A DNA stretch of 45,290 bases, taken from Paenibacillus sp. LHD-117 (lineage in GTDB: Bacteria > Bacillota > Bacilli > Paenibacillales > Paenibacillaceae). This document shows, piece by piece, positions 7,800 to 15,889 of the stretch. The notes below the pieces were generated by a model. That model was not told where the DNA came from. It was given only the letters and a program-made list of their open reading frames with translations, and searched no databases. The stretch is taken from contig NZ_JAVFVT010000053.1 of NCBI RefSeq assembly GCF_030929555.1, positions 1 through 45,290 of the forward strand, given 5' to 3'. Both the position numbers and the translations under genes were made by a program. The stretch's first letter is position 1. Every line of letters starts with the position of its first letter.

Positions 7800-8189
7800 T
7801 TGTTGAAGCGGACCTTAATCGGGCTGCTGCGCAGTCATGAACAGACTGGCGACAGAGCAAAGGATCCATTGCTGAAATCACATCTCTACAAGCTGTCGAA
7901 GGATAAGGCTTGGGAGGAAGTTGTATCCACGCTGAAGAAGATGCAAGGCTACAAATTGCTCCACGAGGTTCAATCGGTAGGCGAGATTGTGCTCGAGAAG
8001 CGCACGGCATTCGGCAGGACGATGGATATCACGGTTTCTGTCATCAGCGTTAACCCGCTTACGTCGGCGGTTGATATTTATTCCGCGTCACGCGGCTCGT
8101 TGGGAGATTTAGGTTCTAATTATCGGGTGATTCTTGATTTGTATCGTACGCTGGACAAGAAGCTCGCCGCCGTTAAGGTAAGCTCATAG
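7800..8189 (+). CDS. DUF1499-like cytosolic protein
   Basis: 129 residues, soluble, with no signal or membrane segment. The centre reads as alternating strands (EIVLEKRTAFGRTMDITVSVISVNP, AVDIYSASRG) followed by SLGDLGSNYRVILDLYRTLDKKL. This resembles the SRxGxSDLGxNxxRI end of DUF1499 proteins, so I assign it there with moderate confidence; function is unknown. Three TTG codons in a row (7797, 7800, 7803) follow the site GAGGGGGAG; the middle one has the best spacing (seven bases). It ends in a terminator shared with tpx. Confidence 0.65.
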   Translation: MLKRTLIGLLRSHEQTGDRAKDPLLKSHLYKLSKDKAWEEVVSTLKKMQGYKLLHEVQSVGEIVLEKRTAFGRTMDITVSVISVNPLTSAVDIYSASRGSLGDLGSNYRVILDLYRTLDKKLAAVKVSS

Positions 8190-8194
8190 CACAT

Positions 8195-8234
8195 AAACAA
8201 AGCGAGGAAGGATGTCCTTCACTCGCTTTGTTTG
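8195..8234. terminator. Bidirectional terminator between the DUF1499-like gene and tpx
   Basis: AAACAAAGCGAG pairs with CTCGCTTTGTTT around a short AAGGATGTCCTT inner hairpin. The two genes converge here. Confidence 0.75.
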
Positions 8235-8268
8235 CGGTAATCGGCAATTATGGGTCTACAGCCTTCGC

Positions 8269-8787
8269 CTATACGAGGGATTTGGCCGCCTCGATCGCGC
8301 TTTCGTAGTTCGGATGTTCCGTCATTTCGGACAAATATTCCACGTATTTGATCGTGTTATCGCCGTCCAATACGAAGATTGCGCGCATATCCAGGGCAAA
8401 CTCTTTAATAAGGACGCCGTACGATTCGCCGAAGCTGTTGTTCTTGTAGTCGGACAACATAACGACTTTGTCGATGCCGGCAGCAGCGCACCAACGTGCT
8501 TGCGCGAACGGCGTATCCACGCTTACCGTCAGGACGATGACGTTGTCTCCCAGGCCTGCCGCAGCTTCGTTGAAACGGCGGGTTTGCGCGTCGCATACGC
8601 CGGTATCGATAGATGGAACGACGCTCACCAATTTTACTTTGCCTGCGTAGTCTTGAAGAGATACAACTTCGGTTAGCGATTTGTTCAACGAGAAATCAGG
8701 TGCTTTGTCTCCGACCTTCAGTTCGGGTCCAAGCAATGTGATCGGGTTGCCCTTCAGCGTAGCAACGCCTGTGCGTTCTTGTGCCAT
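8269..8787 (-). CDS. tpx: Thiol peroxidase, atypical 2-Cys peroxiredoxin
   Basis: 172 residues, the standard length. It reduces hydrogen peroxide and organic hydroperoxides in the cytoplasm using thioredoxin. The peroxidatic cysteine is in SIDTGVCDAQTRRF (C65) and the resolving cysteine in ARWCAAAG (C100). The opening VTLKGNP-type segment (GVATLKGNPITLLG) and the PDFSLNKSL strand are typical of Tpx. A GAGGAATCG-type site lies just before the ATG at 8787. It is convergent with the DUF1499-like gene and divergent from the rhomboid gene. Confidence 0.96.
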   Translation of the reverse strand: MAQERTGVATLKGNPITLLGPELKVGDKAPDFSLNKSLTEVVSLQDYAGKVKLVSVVPSIDTGVCDAQTRRFNEAAAGLGDNVIVLTVSVDTPFAQARWCAAAGIDKVVMLSDYKNNSFGESYGVLIKEFALDMRAIFVLDGDNTIKYVEYLSEMTEHPNYESAIEAAKSLV

Positions 8788-8896
8788 GTTAACGATTCCT
8801 CCTCAGATCAATTGTGGTCATTACGACCTTAATTATAATCGTTACGAAACGCGGTTGTCCAATATTTGGCGCGTAAATCAAAAGGCGGTGTTATCG

Positions 8897-9505
8897 ATGA
8901 TTTTCCTCCGATACGAAAGCTTCCGTTCCTACCTGCGGTATTATCCGGGGACGGCATCGTTGATCGCGATCAATCTAATCGTATTCGTCATTTCGCGTGT
9001 TTACGAACAGCTCATCAATTATGGCGCTTTCGCCGCCATACCCGGCGTTGATGCGTACGGGTTGACGGAGCCTTGGCGTTACGTCACATCGCAGTTTCTG
9101 CATTCGGATTTTGGCCATTTGTTCTTCAATATGTTCGCGCTGCTCGTATTCGCTCCGCCTCTTGAGTATCTGCTGAAGACGGCCAAGTATATTCCTTTTT
9201 ACCTGCTCTGCGGAATCGGCGGAAATCTGTTTTCCGCTTTGGTGACCGATCTCCAGAATGATCCGTACCACTTTGCGATCGGCGCTTCCGGTGCGATCTA
9301 CGGGGTGTACGGAGCGTTCTTGTTCATCGCATTGATGCGGAAGTCGATGCTCGATACGGCGTCGAGAAAGACGGTCTATATTATTTTGGCCTTCGGGGTC
9401 ATTCATTCCCTATTCGCGAGCCAGGTCGATCTATGGGGGCATGTAGGCGGGGCGCTGGCCGGGTTCCTGCTGTATGGCTTGCTCGACAACCTGAAACGAA
9501 AATAG
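8897..9505 (+). CDS. Rhomboid-family intramembrane serine protease
   Basis: 202 residues with six predicted membrane helices. The catalytic serine is in IGASGAIYG (S131) and the histidine in WGHVGGALAGF (H182). The HFFFNM-like loop appears as FGHLFFNMFALLVF (about residues 72-85), a conserved rhomboid element. Rhomboids cleave membrane proteins within the bilayer; the substrate is unknown. The open frame extends back to 8681 inside antisense tpx, but the ATG at 8897 with AAAGGCGGTG upstream matches where the family begins. Confidence 0.93.
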   Translation: MIFLRYESFRSYLRYYPGTASLIAINLIVFVISRVYEQLINYGAFAAIPGVDAYGLTEPWRYVTSQFLHSDFGHLFFNMFALLVFAPPLEYLLKTAKYIPFYLLCGIGGNLFSALVTDLQNDPYHFAIGASGAIYGVYGAFLFIALMRKSMLDTASRKTVYIILAFGVIHSLFASQVDLWGHVGGALAGFLLYGLLDNLKRK

Positions 9506-9553
9506 AACCAGTTCTTACAAATATGGAAGTGTACGGGAGAGAGAATAGCCAGT

Positions 9554-10456
9554 ATGGAACTTCGACAGCTTTATTATTTCGTGAAAGTAGCCAAAAAAGA
9601 ACATGTGACGCAGGCAGCCGAAGAGCTCCATGTCGCTCAATCGGCCGTTAGCCGCCAAATCCATCAGCTGGAGGAGGAGCTTGGCGTCAAGTTGTTCGTC
9701 CAGAAGGGGAGGAACTTACAGCTTACCCCCGTCGGGCAATTGCTGCTGAAGCGGGCCGAGGTCATATTGACCGATCTGGAAAGGGCGGTCATCGAGATTC
9801 ACGAGTTCATGGATCCGGAGAAGGGCGAAATTCGGTTAGGGTTCCCCCATAGTTTGGGCATTTCGTTAATACCGCAAGTGGTAGCGGCCTTTCGCAAGCT
9901 GCATCCGAACGTCAAATTCCGCTTCAAGCAGGGCATGTTCCCTTCCTTGATCCGCGATTTGGTGAAAGGGGATATCGATCTTGCCTTCATCTCGCCGTTC
10001 CCGAAGGAGCATGACCAGGTATGCGGCGAGGTACTGCTCACGGAGGAGCTATACGCGATCCTGCCCCCCGGCCATCCGTTATCGGATTTGCAGTCGATCG
10101 AACTTAGCGAGCTGAAGGACGAAACGTTCGTCCTATTCAGTGAAGGATACTCCCTGAGGCCGATCGTTTACGAGGCTTGCCAGGAAGCTGGTTTCACGCC
10201 GAGAATCGGATTCGAAGGGGAAGAGACGGATACGATTCGCGGCTTGGTGGCGGCCGGCATGGGCGTCAGCTTGCTGCCGGAGATGGCACTTAATTATTCG
10301 GGACCCCTTCAACCTGCGAAGGTGCGGATCAGCAAACCCGCCGTAACCCGGACGATCGGTCTTATCCACCGGAACAACGAGAAGCTTCCGCTCGTCGCCA
10401 AAGTGTTCCACGCGTTTTTATTGCGTTACTTCCAAGATTATAATCACAAGCCGTGA
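9554..10456 (+). CDS. LysR-family transcriptional regulator, GltC-like
   Basis: 300 residues. A winged helix-turn-helix lies at residues 1-60 (MELRQLYYFVKVAKKEHVTQ, HVAQSAVSRQIHQLEEELG), followed by a periplasmic-binding-protein-like effector domain. Several stretches closely resemble Bacillus GltC, the activator of glutamate synthase: LGFPHSLG, QGMFPSLIRDLVKGDIDLAF, FVLFSEGYSLR, GLVAAGMGVSLLPE. No gltAB lies beside it here, so its targets may differ. The start ATG has GGGAGAGAATAG upstream. A bidirectional terminator follows. Confidence 0.92.
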   Translation: MELRQLYYFVKVAKKEHVTQAAEELHVAQSAVSRQIHQLEEELGVKLFVQKGRNLQLTPVGQLLLKRAEVILTDLERAVIEIHEFMDPEKGEIRLGFPHSLGISLIPQVVAAFRKLHPNVKFRFKQGMFPSLIRDLVKGDIDLAFISPFPKEHDQVCGEVLLTEELYAILPPGHPLSDLQSIELSELKDETFVLFSEGYSLRPIVYEACQEAGFTPRIGFEGEETDTIRGLVAAGMGVSLLPEMALNYSGPLQPAKVRISKPAVTRTIGLIHRNNEKLPLVAKVFHAFLLRYFQDYNHKP

Positions 10457-10471
10457 TGTGAATACGGAAAG

Positions 10472-10512
10472 AAAAAAGGCTATCCTCTTATGATTCGAGG
10501 ATAGCCTTTTGA
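10472..10512. terminator. Bidirectional terminator between the LysR gene and yugP
   Basis: AAAAGGCTATCCTC pairs with GAGGATAGCCTTTT around a 9-base loop, with an A-run before and Ts after. The flanking genes converge. Confidence 0.9.
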
Positions 10513-10525
10513 AGTTTTCCTGCAA

Positions 10526-11197
10526 TTAATCGCGGTTCTGAGTGAACATCAGTATATATCTTACAAGCTCGAGCAACGAGAGCAGTGCGGCGGCTACGTA
10601 CGTCAGAGCGGCAGCATTCAGCACCTTGCGTACGCCTCGCGCTTCTTCTTGATGCACGAAGCCTTCCGTCATCATCAGCTTGCGCGCCCGGTTGCTGGCG
10701 TTAAACTCGACGGGCAGCGTGATGAGCTGGAAGGCTACCGCGATGGAGAAGAAGATGATTCCGAGCCCGATCAAACCGAAAGCGTTGAAGATAAATCCGC
10801 CAATCAGCAAAAATGGAGCGATGCCGGACGCGAAGTTGACGACCGGGAAGATGCGGTGCCGCGCAACCAGGAACGGATAACGCACCGAATGCTGAATGGC
10901 ATGTCCGACCTCATGACAGGCAACCGACACGGCCGAAATCGAATTCTCGTAATAAACCGGCTCCGATAAACGTACGACGCGGTGTATCGGATCGTAATGA
11001 TCCGTTAATGCTCCTGGCACGGGCTCGATCGGAATATGGTGGAGGCCGTTGTTATCCAGCATGCGCCTAGCCGCCTGATAGCCGGTTAGACCGCTGCTGG
11101 TCGGTACCTGCGCCCACTTCTTGAATGTGCCCTTCACACGGAACTGCGCCCAGATCGTCAATGCGAAAGCCGCGATGATCAAAATGTACATGTACAT
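10526..11197 (-). CDS. yugP: YugP-type zinc metallopeptidase, membrane-bound
   Basis: 223 residues. An N-terminal membrane helix (YILIIAAFALTIWAQF) precedes the zinc site SVACHEVGHAIQH (HEVGH, 95-99). Further helices follow (VNFASGIAPFLLIGGFIF, GLIGLGIIFFSIAVAFQLITL), then a family-typical segment, LPVEFNASNRARKLM. The family is neutral zinc metallopeptidase PF04298; substrates are not well known. The ATG at 11197 has GGAGG at a good distance. It lies 33 bases downstream of a merR gene on the same strand, so the two probably form an operon. Confidence 0.92.
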   Translation of the reverse strand: MYMYILIIAAFALTIWAQFRVKGTFKKWAQVPTSSGLTGYQAARRMLDNNGLHHIPIEPVPGALTDHYDPIHRVVRLSEPVYYENSISAVSVACHEVGHAIQHSVRYPFLVARHRIFPVVNFASGIAPFLLIGGFIFNAFGLIGLGIIFFSIAVAFQLITLPVEFNASNRARKLMMTEGFVHQEEARGVRKVLNAAALTYVAAALLSLLELVRYILMFTQNRD

Positions 11198-11230
11198 CGT
11201 TACATTCCTCCAGGGTGTTGTGGGATGCCG

Positions 11231-11668
11231 TTACATGAGAGAGCTCTTGTTCATTAACAACATGAGAGCTTCAATGCACGCCGCTGTCTGAGGCATGATC
11301 CGCGTGTACAGCCTGCCGGCTTTCCGGGGGCCTAACTGTTTGATAACAGGCTCCAGTTCCTTCACTTCGCGCTCTAGCTGCGAGAGATGCTGCTGGATCT
11401 CGGTCAGTTTCAACGTGATCTGCTCGTCGGGCGTAACTTTGCTCCAGTTGTCCAGACTTGACTTGATCTCATCTAACGTATATTTATCTTTTTTCATCTG
11501 CTCAATACGTTCAAGCCGCTGCAAAGTTTCATTTCCGTAAAGCCTATAATTTTTTTCGGAGCGCCCGGAAGGTTCAATTAAACCGAGCGAAGTATAATAA
11601 TCAATCGTGCGGGAGCTTATTTGCGCTAACTTGGCTAATTCGCCGATCCGGTACAATCTCATCTCCAT
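11231..11668 (-). CDS. MerR-family transcriptional regulator
   Basis: 145 residues. The N-terminal winged helix domain is clear (YRIGELAKLAQISSRTIDYY, then TSLGLIEPSGRSEKNYRLY), followed by a long dimerisation helix (about residues 60-115) and a short C-terminal region with one cysteine. The frame opens at a GTG (11677), but GGGCGG lies eight bases upstream of the ATG at 11668, so I use the ATG. It probably regulates itself and yugP. The inducer is unknown; with a single cysteine a metal-binding loop of the classical kind is not obvious. Confidence 0.9.
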   Translation of the reverse strand: MEMRLYRIGELAKLAQISSRTIDYYTSLGLIEPSGRSEKNYRLYGNETLQRLERIEQMKKDKYTLDEIKSSLDNWSKVTPDEQITLKLTEIQQHLSQLEREVKELEPVIKQLGPRKAGRLYTRIMPQTAACIEALMLLMNKSSLM

Positions 11669-11701
11669 CGTTATCACCGCCCTATATGTTCTCTATAAAC
11701 T

Positions 11702-11731
11702 ATGATAATAGGAAAACAACCATACAGTCAA
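11702..11731 (-). promoter_or_regulatory. Promoter of the merR-yugP unit
   Basis: On the minus strand TTGACT (11726-11731) and TATCAT (11702-11707) are separated by 18 bases, slightly longer than optimal. Stretched spacers are typical of MerR-controlled promoters. Confidence 0.5.
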
Positions 11732-12005
11732 ACGTGTTGCTTTTCCAGGCGTGCCCGACAACCGATTATAAGCGGGATAAGCCTCCCATAAGATAAGGTA
11801 GGCAAATGTTGAGAAGATCTTCGTTCAGTTATGATGCCAGAAACGTTGACATAAGTCCGACTCTGCCCGGAGAAATCGACAAGCCGGGGAAATACGCGTT
11901 TCGAAAACAGGCTGCTTCCGCGCGCACTATTAATAGAAGAAAACAAAGAATAGTATGCAAAATGCGAAGGATAGTTGTTGCAATCGACTTGAAAAAGAGG
12001 AAAAG
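11732..12005. other. Gene-free stretch between merR and amtB
   Basis: No gene can be supported here. A plus-strand open frame (11806-12051) lacks a ribosome site, has lysine/arginine-rich low-quality content and runs into a terminator hairpin. The stretch could be the upstream part of a small RNA ending at that terminator, but no convincing promoter was found. Confidence 0.4.
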
Positions 12006-12011
12006 ATCATT

Positions 12012-12060
12012 AAATCTTAACGTTCGTGTTAGATTTCGTGCCGAACGTTAGATTTTTTTT
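12012..12060 (+). terminator. Terminator-like hairpin with no recognised gene upstream
   Basis: AAATCTTAACGTTCG (12012-12026) pairs, with one bulged T, to CGAACGTTAGATTT and is followed by a long T-run to 12060. The loop contains a second GTTAGATTT that could also pair with the 5' arm. It lies just before the amtB promoter. Confidence 0.7.
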
Positions 12061-12080
12061 CAAATCAAGCAAAAAGGATA

Positions 12081-12109
12081 TTGTCAAATCATACTCTACT
12101 GTCTATAAT
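12081..12109 (+). promoter_or_regulatory. Sigma-A promoter of amtB
   Basis: TTGTCA (12081-12086), a 17-base spacer and TATAAT (12104-12109). The predicted transcript start is near 12116, upstream of the GlnR/TnrA box. Confidence 0.8.
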
Positions 12110-12130
12110 GACATTAAGTCTTTCGTCTTA

Positions 12131-12147
12131 TGTCACGAAACATAACA
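12131..12147 (+). promoter_or_regulatory. GlnR/TnrA-type operator in the amtB leader
   Basis: The 17 bases are an exact match to the consensus TGTNA-N7-TNACA: TGTCA, seven bases, TAACA. It lies about 15 bases downstream of the predicted transcript start and just before the ribosome site. That location fits repression by GlnR when nitrogen is plentiful; activation by TnrA would normally need a site upstream of -35. Confidence 0.75.
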
Positions 12148-12164
12148 TTAAAGGAGTGGTCGTA

Positions 12165-13529
12165 TTGTTTAAGAAGACTTTTCTTGCACTAGGCTTAATG
12201 ACAATCTTGTTCCCGGTAGTGGCATTCGCTGAGGATCCATCGGGAGCAACGCTGAACATGGGACTTAACTCCTTGTGGATTATGCTCGCATTCATTCTCG
12301 TTCTTCTAATGCAAGGCGGATTTATTCTTCTCGAAGCAGGCTCCACCCGCATGAAGAATGCCGGTCACGTAGCCGGAAAAACGATCTTCACGGTAGGTCT
12401 TGCGGCACTTATCTATTGGGCATTCGGTTTCGGTATTGCGTTCGGCGGCGAAAGCTCCTTAAGCCAATTCATCGGTTGGGGCGACTTCTTCTTCGACCCT
12501 CAGCTGGCTGCGGCGGACGGCGACTCGTATCCGAATGGCGTATTCTTCCTGTTCCAATTCGCTTTCGCGGCAATCTCGTTGTCCATCGCTTGGGGCGGCT
12601 TCGCGGAACGTGCGAAATTATCTTCCTACATCATATTTACATTGTTCTTCGCAGGTCTGATCTACCCGATCGTTGCGCACTGGATTTGGGGCGGCGGCTG
12701 GCTGGCAAAAGACGGCGCGCAAGACTTCGCCGGTTCAACGGTCGTTCACTTGACGGGCGCCCTCGCGGCATTCGCGGCAACTGTTCTGCTGAAACCGCGT
12801 ATCGGCAAATTTAACAAAGACGGCTCCGCTAACGAAATTTTGGGTCATAACCAAGTCTTTACCGCTTTGTCCGTATTGCTTCTGTGGGTTGGTTGGTTCG
12901 GATTCAACGCAGGCTCCACGGTTGCCATCGGCGACGGCTTCTTCACTTACGTAGCATTCACGACGATGCTCGGCGCCGGCGGCGGCGGCGTTGCTGCATT
13001 GCTTATCTCCTGGGCAGTAACGGGCAAAGCCGACATTACGGCTATGCTGAACGGTACGCTTGCAGGTCTGGTTGCCATTACGGCTTCCTGCGCATTCGTT
13101 GATCCTTGGGCAGCGGTCGTAATCGGCCTAGTAGCTGGCGTGTTGGTATTCTACAGCGTGAAGATGTTCGAAAAGCTGAAAGTCGACGATCCGATTTATG
13201 CACTTTCCGTACACGGCATGGCAGGTATTTGGGGAACTTTGGCGAATGGTATCTTCGCGACGCAAGAACTTGCCGATAAAGTCGGTATCGGTACCGGCGG
13301 CTTGATCGATACGGGCAGCTGGAAGCAATTGTGGGTGCAGTTCGAATCCGTTGTAGTCGTAGGCGCATTCGTATTGGCCGCTTCCTTCCTCGTACTTGGC
13401 GTCATGAAGATGATCATGGGCTTCCGCGTAACGGAAGAACAAGAGATTATCGGTCTTGACCTAAGCGAGCACGGTGCTTACGGCTATCCGGAGCAAATGA
13501 AAAAACCAGGCCAATCGTTTGAAGGTTAA
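12165..13529 (+). CDS. amtB: Ammonium transporter
   Basis: 454 residues. A cleavable signal (about residues 1-22, ending FAEDPSG) is followed by eleven membrane helices. Family marks include GGFILLEAGSTRMKNAGHVA, the WGGFAERA segment, and the paired pore histidines in VVHLTGALAAF and SVHGMAGIWG. It conducts ammonium or ammonia through the inner membrane. The TTG start at 12165 has AAAGGAG eight bases upstream; the frame upstream of it lies in the promoter. No glnK (PII) gene follows, unlike most amtB loci. Next comes a GlnD-like nucleotidyltransferase 38 bases later on the same strand. Confidence 0.95.
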   Translation: MFKKTFLALGLMTILFPVVAFAEDPSGATLNMGLNSLWIMLAFILVLLMQGGFILLEAGSTRMKNAGHVAGKTIFTVGLAALIYWAFGFGIAFGGESSLSQFIGWGDFFFDPQLAAADGDSYPNGVFFLFQFAFAAISLSIAWGGFAERAKLSSYIIFTLFFAGLIYPIVAHWIWGGGWLAKDGAQDFAGSTVVHLTGALAAFAATVLLKPRIGKFNKDGSANEILGHNQVFTALSVLLLWVGWFGFNAGSTVAIGDGFFTYVAFTTMLGAGGGGVAALLISWAVTGKADITAMLNGTLAGLVAITASCAFVDPWAAVVIGLVAGVLVFYSVKMFEKLKVDDPIYALSVHGMAGIWGTLANGIFATQELADKVGIGTGGLIDTGSWKQLWVQFESVVVVGAFVLAASFLVLGVMKMIMGFRVTEEQEIIGLDLSEHGAYGYPEQMKKPGQSFEG

Positions 13530-13567
13530 TCGATAGGCGAAGGCTGACCGAAGGGAGAGAACGGCGC

Positions 13568-14635
13568 ATGGGCGATCCGGCGCGTCCGCACCATTTCAAG
13601 ATGATTAGCGCGGCTGATCGAGTGGAAGGGTTGCGGAGCTTGCGAGATCAGATACACGAGCAGATGGAAGCCCTTCTCCCCATACGGCCGGTCGAACAAT
13701 TGAATGAACAATTGAACGAGACGCATGACGCCTTGATTACAAAGGCGATCATGCTCTCCGAAGCGGACATGGCACGGATGGGGAAAGGGTCTCCCCCCGT
13801 GCCTTACGCCTATTTATTGTTCGGCAGCGGCGGACGGAAGGAGCAGACGTTGTCCAGCGATCAAGACAGCGGAGTGGTCTATCGGGATCCGGCGGAGAAC
13901 GGAGAAGAGGTCAAAGCGTATTTCCTCGAATTGTGTCATCTGATCGTTATGAATTTGATTAATATCGGCTACCCTCCTTGCGAAGGCAAAGTTTTAAGCG
14001 ACAATCCGGATTGGTGCCATTCCTTAAGCGAATGGAGAACGAAGCTTGAAGGCTGGTTCCGTGAACCGGCTTGGGAGTCGGTTCGTTATCTCCTCATTAT
14101 CGCCGACGGGCGCTGCGTGTACGGAGATGAGGGCGTAGCGGATTCGTTAAAGGATGTTTTTTTCTCCGATACGTTAAACCATCCGATGATCATTCGGCGG
14201 ATGATCGAGAATACGATGCGGCATAAAGTGTTGGTCGGAATTTTCGGACAATTGCTGAAGGAGAGGTACGGCGAAGATGCGGGCAGCTTAGACATCAAAT
14301 ACGGTGCCTATATTCCTATGGTAAACTCCATTCGGATGATGGCCATTCAAGCGAACATTCGGGAAACCTCCACGCTGGAGAGAATCCGGAATCTAGTGGA
14401 ATTAGGGAAGTTGTCGTCCGCCGATGGCAGCAAGTACGAGCAGGCGTTTCGATTCATTCTGCGGCTTCGTCTCGTGACGACGGAACAGAAGGAAGGCGGC
14501 TTGTATGCGAATAACGGCAAACTTCACAGCAGCAAACTGACAAAAGAAATGACGGATGAGCTAAAAAGCAGTCTGCGGCAAGGCAAAAGACTGCAGCGAT
14601 CGGTCTACAAGCAAACGATGGGGCGGCTCATGTAA
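13568..14635 (+). CDS. DUF294 nucleotidyltransferase-like protein (GlnD-like catalytic domain)
   Basis: 355 residues. An N-terminal helical region (about 1-75) leads to a nucleotidyltransferase core with LLFGSGGRKEQTLSSDQDSG: the GSGGR motif at 86-90 and the metal-binding aspartates at D98 and D100. This is the arrangement seen in GlnD, the PII uridylyltransferase, and in DUF294 proteins. The rest (about 200-355) fits the helical DUF294 C-terminal domain. The HD and ACT domains of true GlnD and the CBS domains of some relatives are absent. GGGAGAGAACGG precedes the ATG. It lies between amtB and an exonuclease gene with short gaps, so co-transcription is likely. The substrate is unknown. Confidence 0.88.
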   Translation: MGDPARPHHFKMISAADRVEGLRSLRDQIHEQMEALLPIRPVEQLNEQLNETHDALITKAIMLSEADMARMGKGSPPVPYAYLLFGSGGRKEQTLSSDQDSGVVYRDPAENGEEVKAYFLELCHLIVMNLINIGYPPCEGKVLSDNPDWCHSLSEWRTKLEGWFREPAWESVRYLLIIADGRCVYGDEGVADSLKDVFFSDTLNHPMIIRRMIENTMRHKVLVGIFGQLLKERYGEDAGSLDIKYGAYIPMVNSIRMMAIQANIRETSTLERIRNLVELGKLSSADGSKYEQAFRFILRLRLVTTEQKEGGLYANNGKLHSSKLTKEMTDELKSSLRQGKRLQRSVYKQTMGRLM

Positions 14636-14655
14636 GGGTAAGGCGGTGGTGAGGA

Positions 14656-15390
14656 ATGAAAGAACAAAAAGGCGTAGGTCGCATGTGGAGCTTGTACAAA
14701 ATGGGTGGAGTCACGCCGGCCATCGCTTCTATGTTAGGTTCTCAAAACGCCCAGCAGATGGCGTTTATTCGAAATGCCAACCGCGAGCAACGAAAGCAGT
14801 CGCTGCTTGAAACGCCGCTTAAGGAGCTTGAGGTTGTCGTATTCGACTTGGAGACGACGGGTTTTAATCCGAACACCGGCGACGAGATCATTTCTTTCGG
14901 AGCGGTCGTAGTTAAAGGCGGGGAGCTGTCGGAGACCGAAACGTTCTATAGCCTGGTCAATCCGAAGCGGGTCATTCCGCGCTCCATCGTGGAGCTGACG
15001 GGCATTACGAACGATATGGTCCAGGATGCGCCGGATTTGATGACGGTATTGCACGATTTCATGGCGTTTGTCGGACGCAGGCTGCTTGTGGCGCATGCTT
15101 CCGGGCATGACAAACAATTTTTGAACGCGGCCTTGTGGCGAACTTCGAAGGTGAACCTCAACCATCGCGTGCTCGACACGATGATGATCGCGAAGTGGCT
15201 TGAACCGCGCCGCGAAGGGTACAGCTTGGACGAGTTGCTGGACAGCTGCTGCATTCCGATCACGGAGAGGCACCATGCTTTGGAAGACTCGATCATGACG
15301 GCGAAGCTGTGGCTCCATTATTTGAACCGGATATTGGAGAGGAATGTCAACACGCTGGGAGATTTGTACGCGTATTTAAGCAAGCACTAA
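14656..15390 (+). CDS. DEDDh 3'-5' exonuclease, DnaQ/PolC-epsilon type
   Basis: 244 residues. An N-terminal region of about 58 residues precedes the exonuclease fold. Exo I is VVFDLETTGF (D64, E66), Exo II lies near LLVAHASGHDKQFL, and Exo III is the DEDDh type, HHALEDSIMTA (H207, D211). All four acidic residues and the histidine can be placed, so it should be active on DNA or RNA 3' ends. It starts 20 bases after the DUF294 gene and looks translationally linked to it. The same pair of activities, sometimes fused with CBS domains, recurs in many bacteria; the role is not established. Its last 15 bases overlap the convergent JAMM gene. Confidence 0.9.
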   Translation: MKEQKGVGRMWSLYKMGGVTPAIASMLGSQNAQQMAFIRNANREQRKQSLLETPLKELEVVVFDLETTGFNPNTGDEIISFGAVVVKGGELSETETFYSLVNPKRVIPRSIVELTGITNDMVQDAPDLMTVLHDFMAFVGRRLLVAHASGHDKQFLNAALWRTSKVNLNHRVLDTMMIAKWLEPRREGYSLDELLDSCCIPITERHHALEDSIMTAKLWLHYLNRILERNVNTLGDLYAYLSKH

Positions 15391-15807
15391 CGGAATGGGA
15401 ACGAAGCTGCCCTGTACGGGCCGATAGGGCTTGACATCGGGCGAAGCTCCCGGCGTGAGCGACACGATCCAGTACGTGAGTCCGGACTCATGTAGAAAAC
15501 CTCGGCTATCCCTGTACGATGGCGTTGCGGCGGTGTGGGGATGAGAGTGGAAGAAACCGACAAGCGATTGTCGGTTTTTTTGCATGTTGAAGTAAGCGGC
15601 CGTCCATTCCTCGGGATCGAAGGAGAAAGAGACCGAAGGGGACGGGTGTACGTTGCGAATCGGGATTACGATGTCAATGGCTTCCGACTCCGGCCCTTGG
15701 GCGAGAACGCCGCATGCTTCGTCCGGAAGCGCCTGCTCGCAAGTCCGAATTAATCGGTCGTATGTTTCTTTCGTAATCCGTCCGGTAGATTCAAAATGAC
15801 TTCCCAT
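15376..15807 (-). CDS. M67-family JAMM metallopeptidase
   Basis: 143 residues, a stand-alone JAB1/MPN+ domain. The zinc site is complete: E30 in LPDEACGVL, then HSHPHTAATPSYRD with H87, H89, S97 and D100. Such bacterial proteins remove C-terminal extensions from ubiquitin-like sulfur carriers or act as isopeptidases; no ThiS- or MoaD-like gene is nearby. The frame is open to 15834, but GGGAGGCGGAG directly precedes the ATG at 15807, which I use. Its 3' end overlaps the exonuclease gene tail to tail by 15 bases. Confidence 0.88.
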   Translation of the reverse strand: MGSHFESTGRITKETYDRLIRTCEQALPDEACGVLAQGPESEAIDIVIPIRNVHPSPSVSFSFDPEEWTAAYFNMQKNRQSLVGFFHSHPHTAATPSYRDSRGFLHESGLTYWIVSLTPGASPDVKPYRPVQGSFVPIPLVLA

Positions 15808-15889
15808 TTCTCCGCCTCCCGTTGCGGCAATCACACTTCTGATTGATTTGCCTTTATTTCCCTAGTATAACGCGAATTTGCGGCTAATG

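Noticed and set aside
11806..12051. 81-codon plus-strand frame upstream of amtB
   Set aside because: No ribosome site, lysine/arginine-rich, and it runs into the terminator hairpin at 12012-12060.
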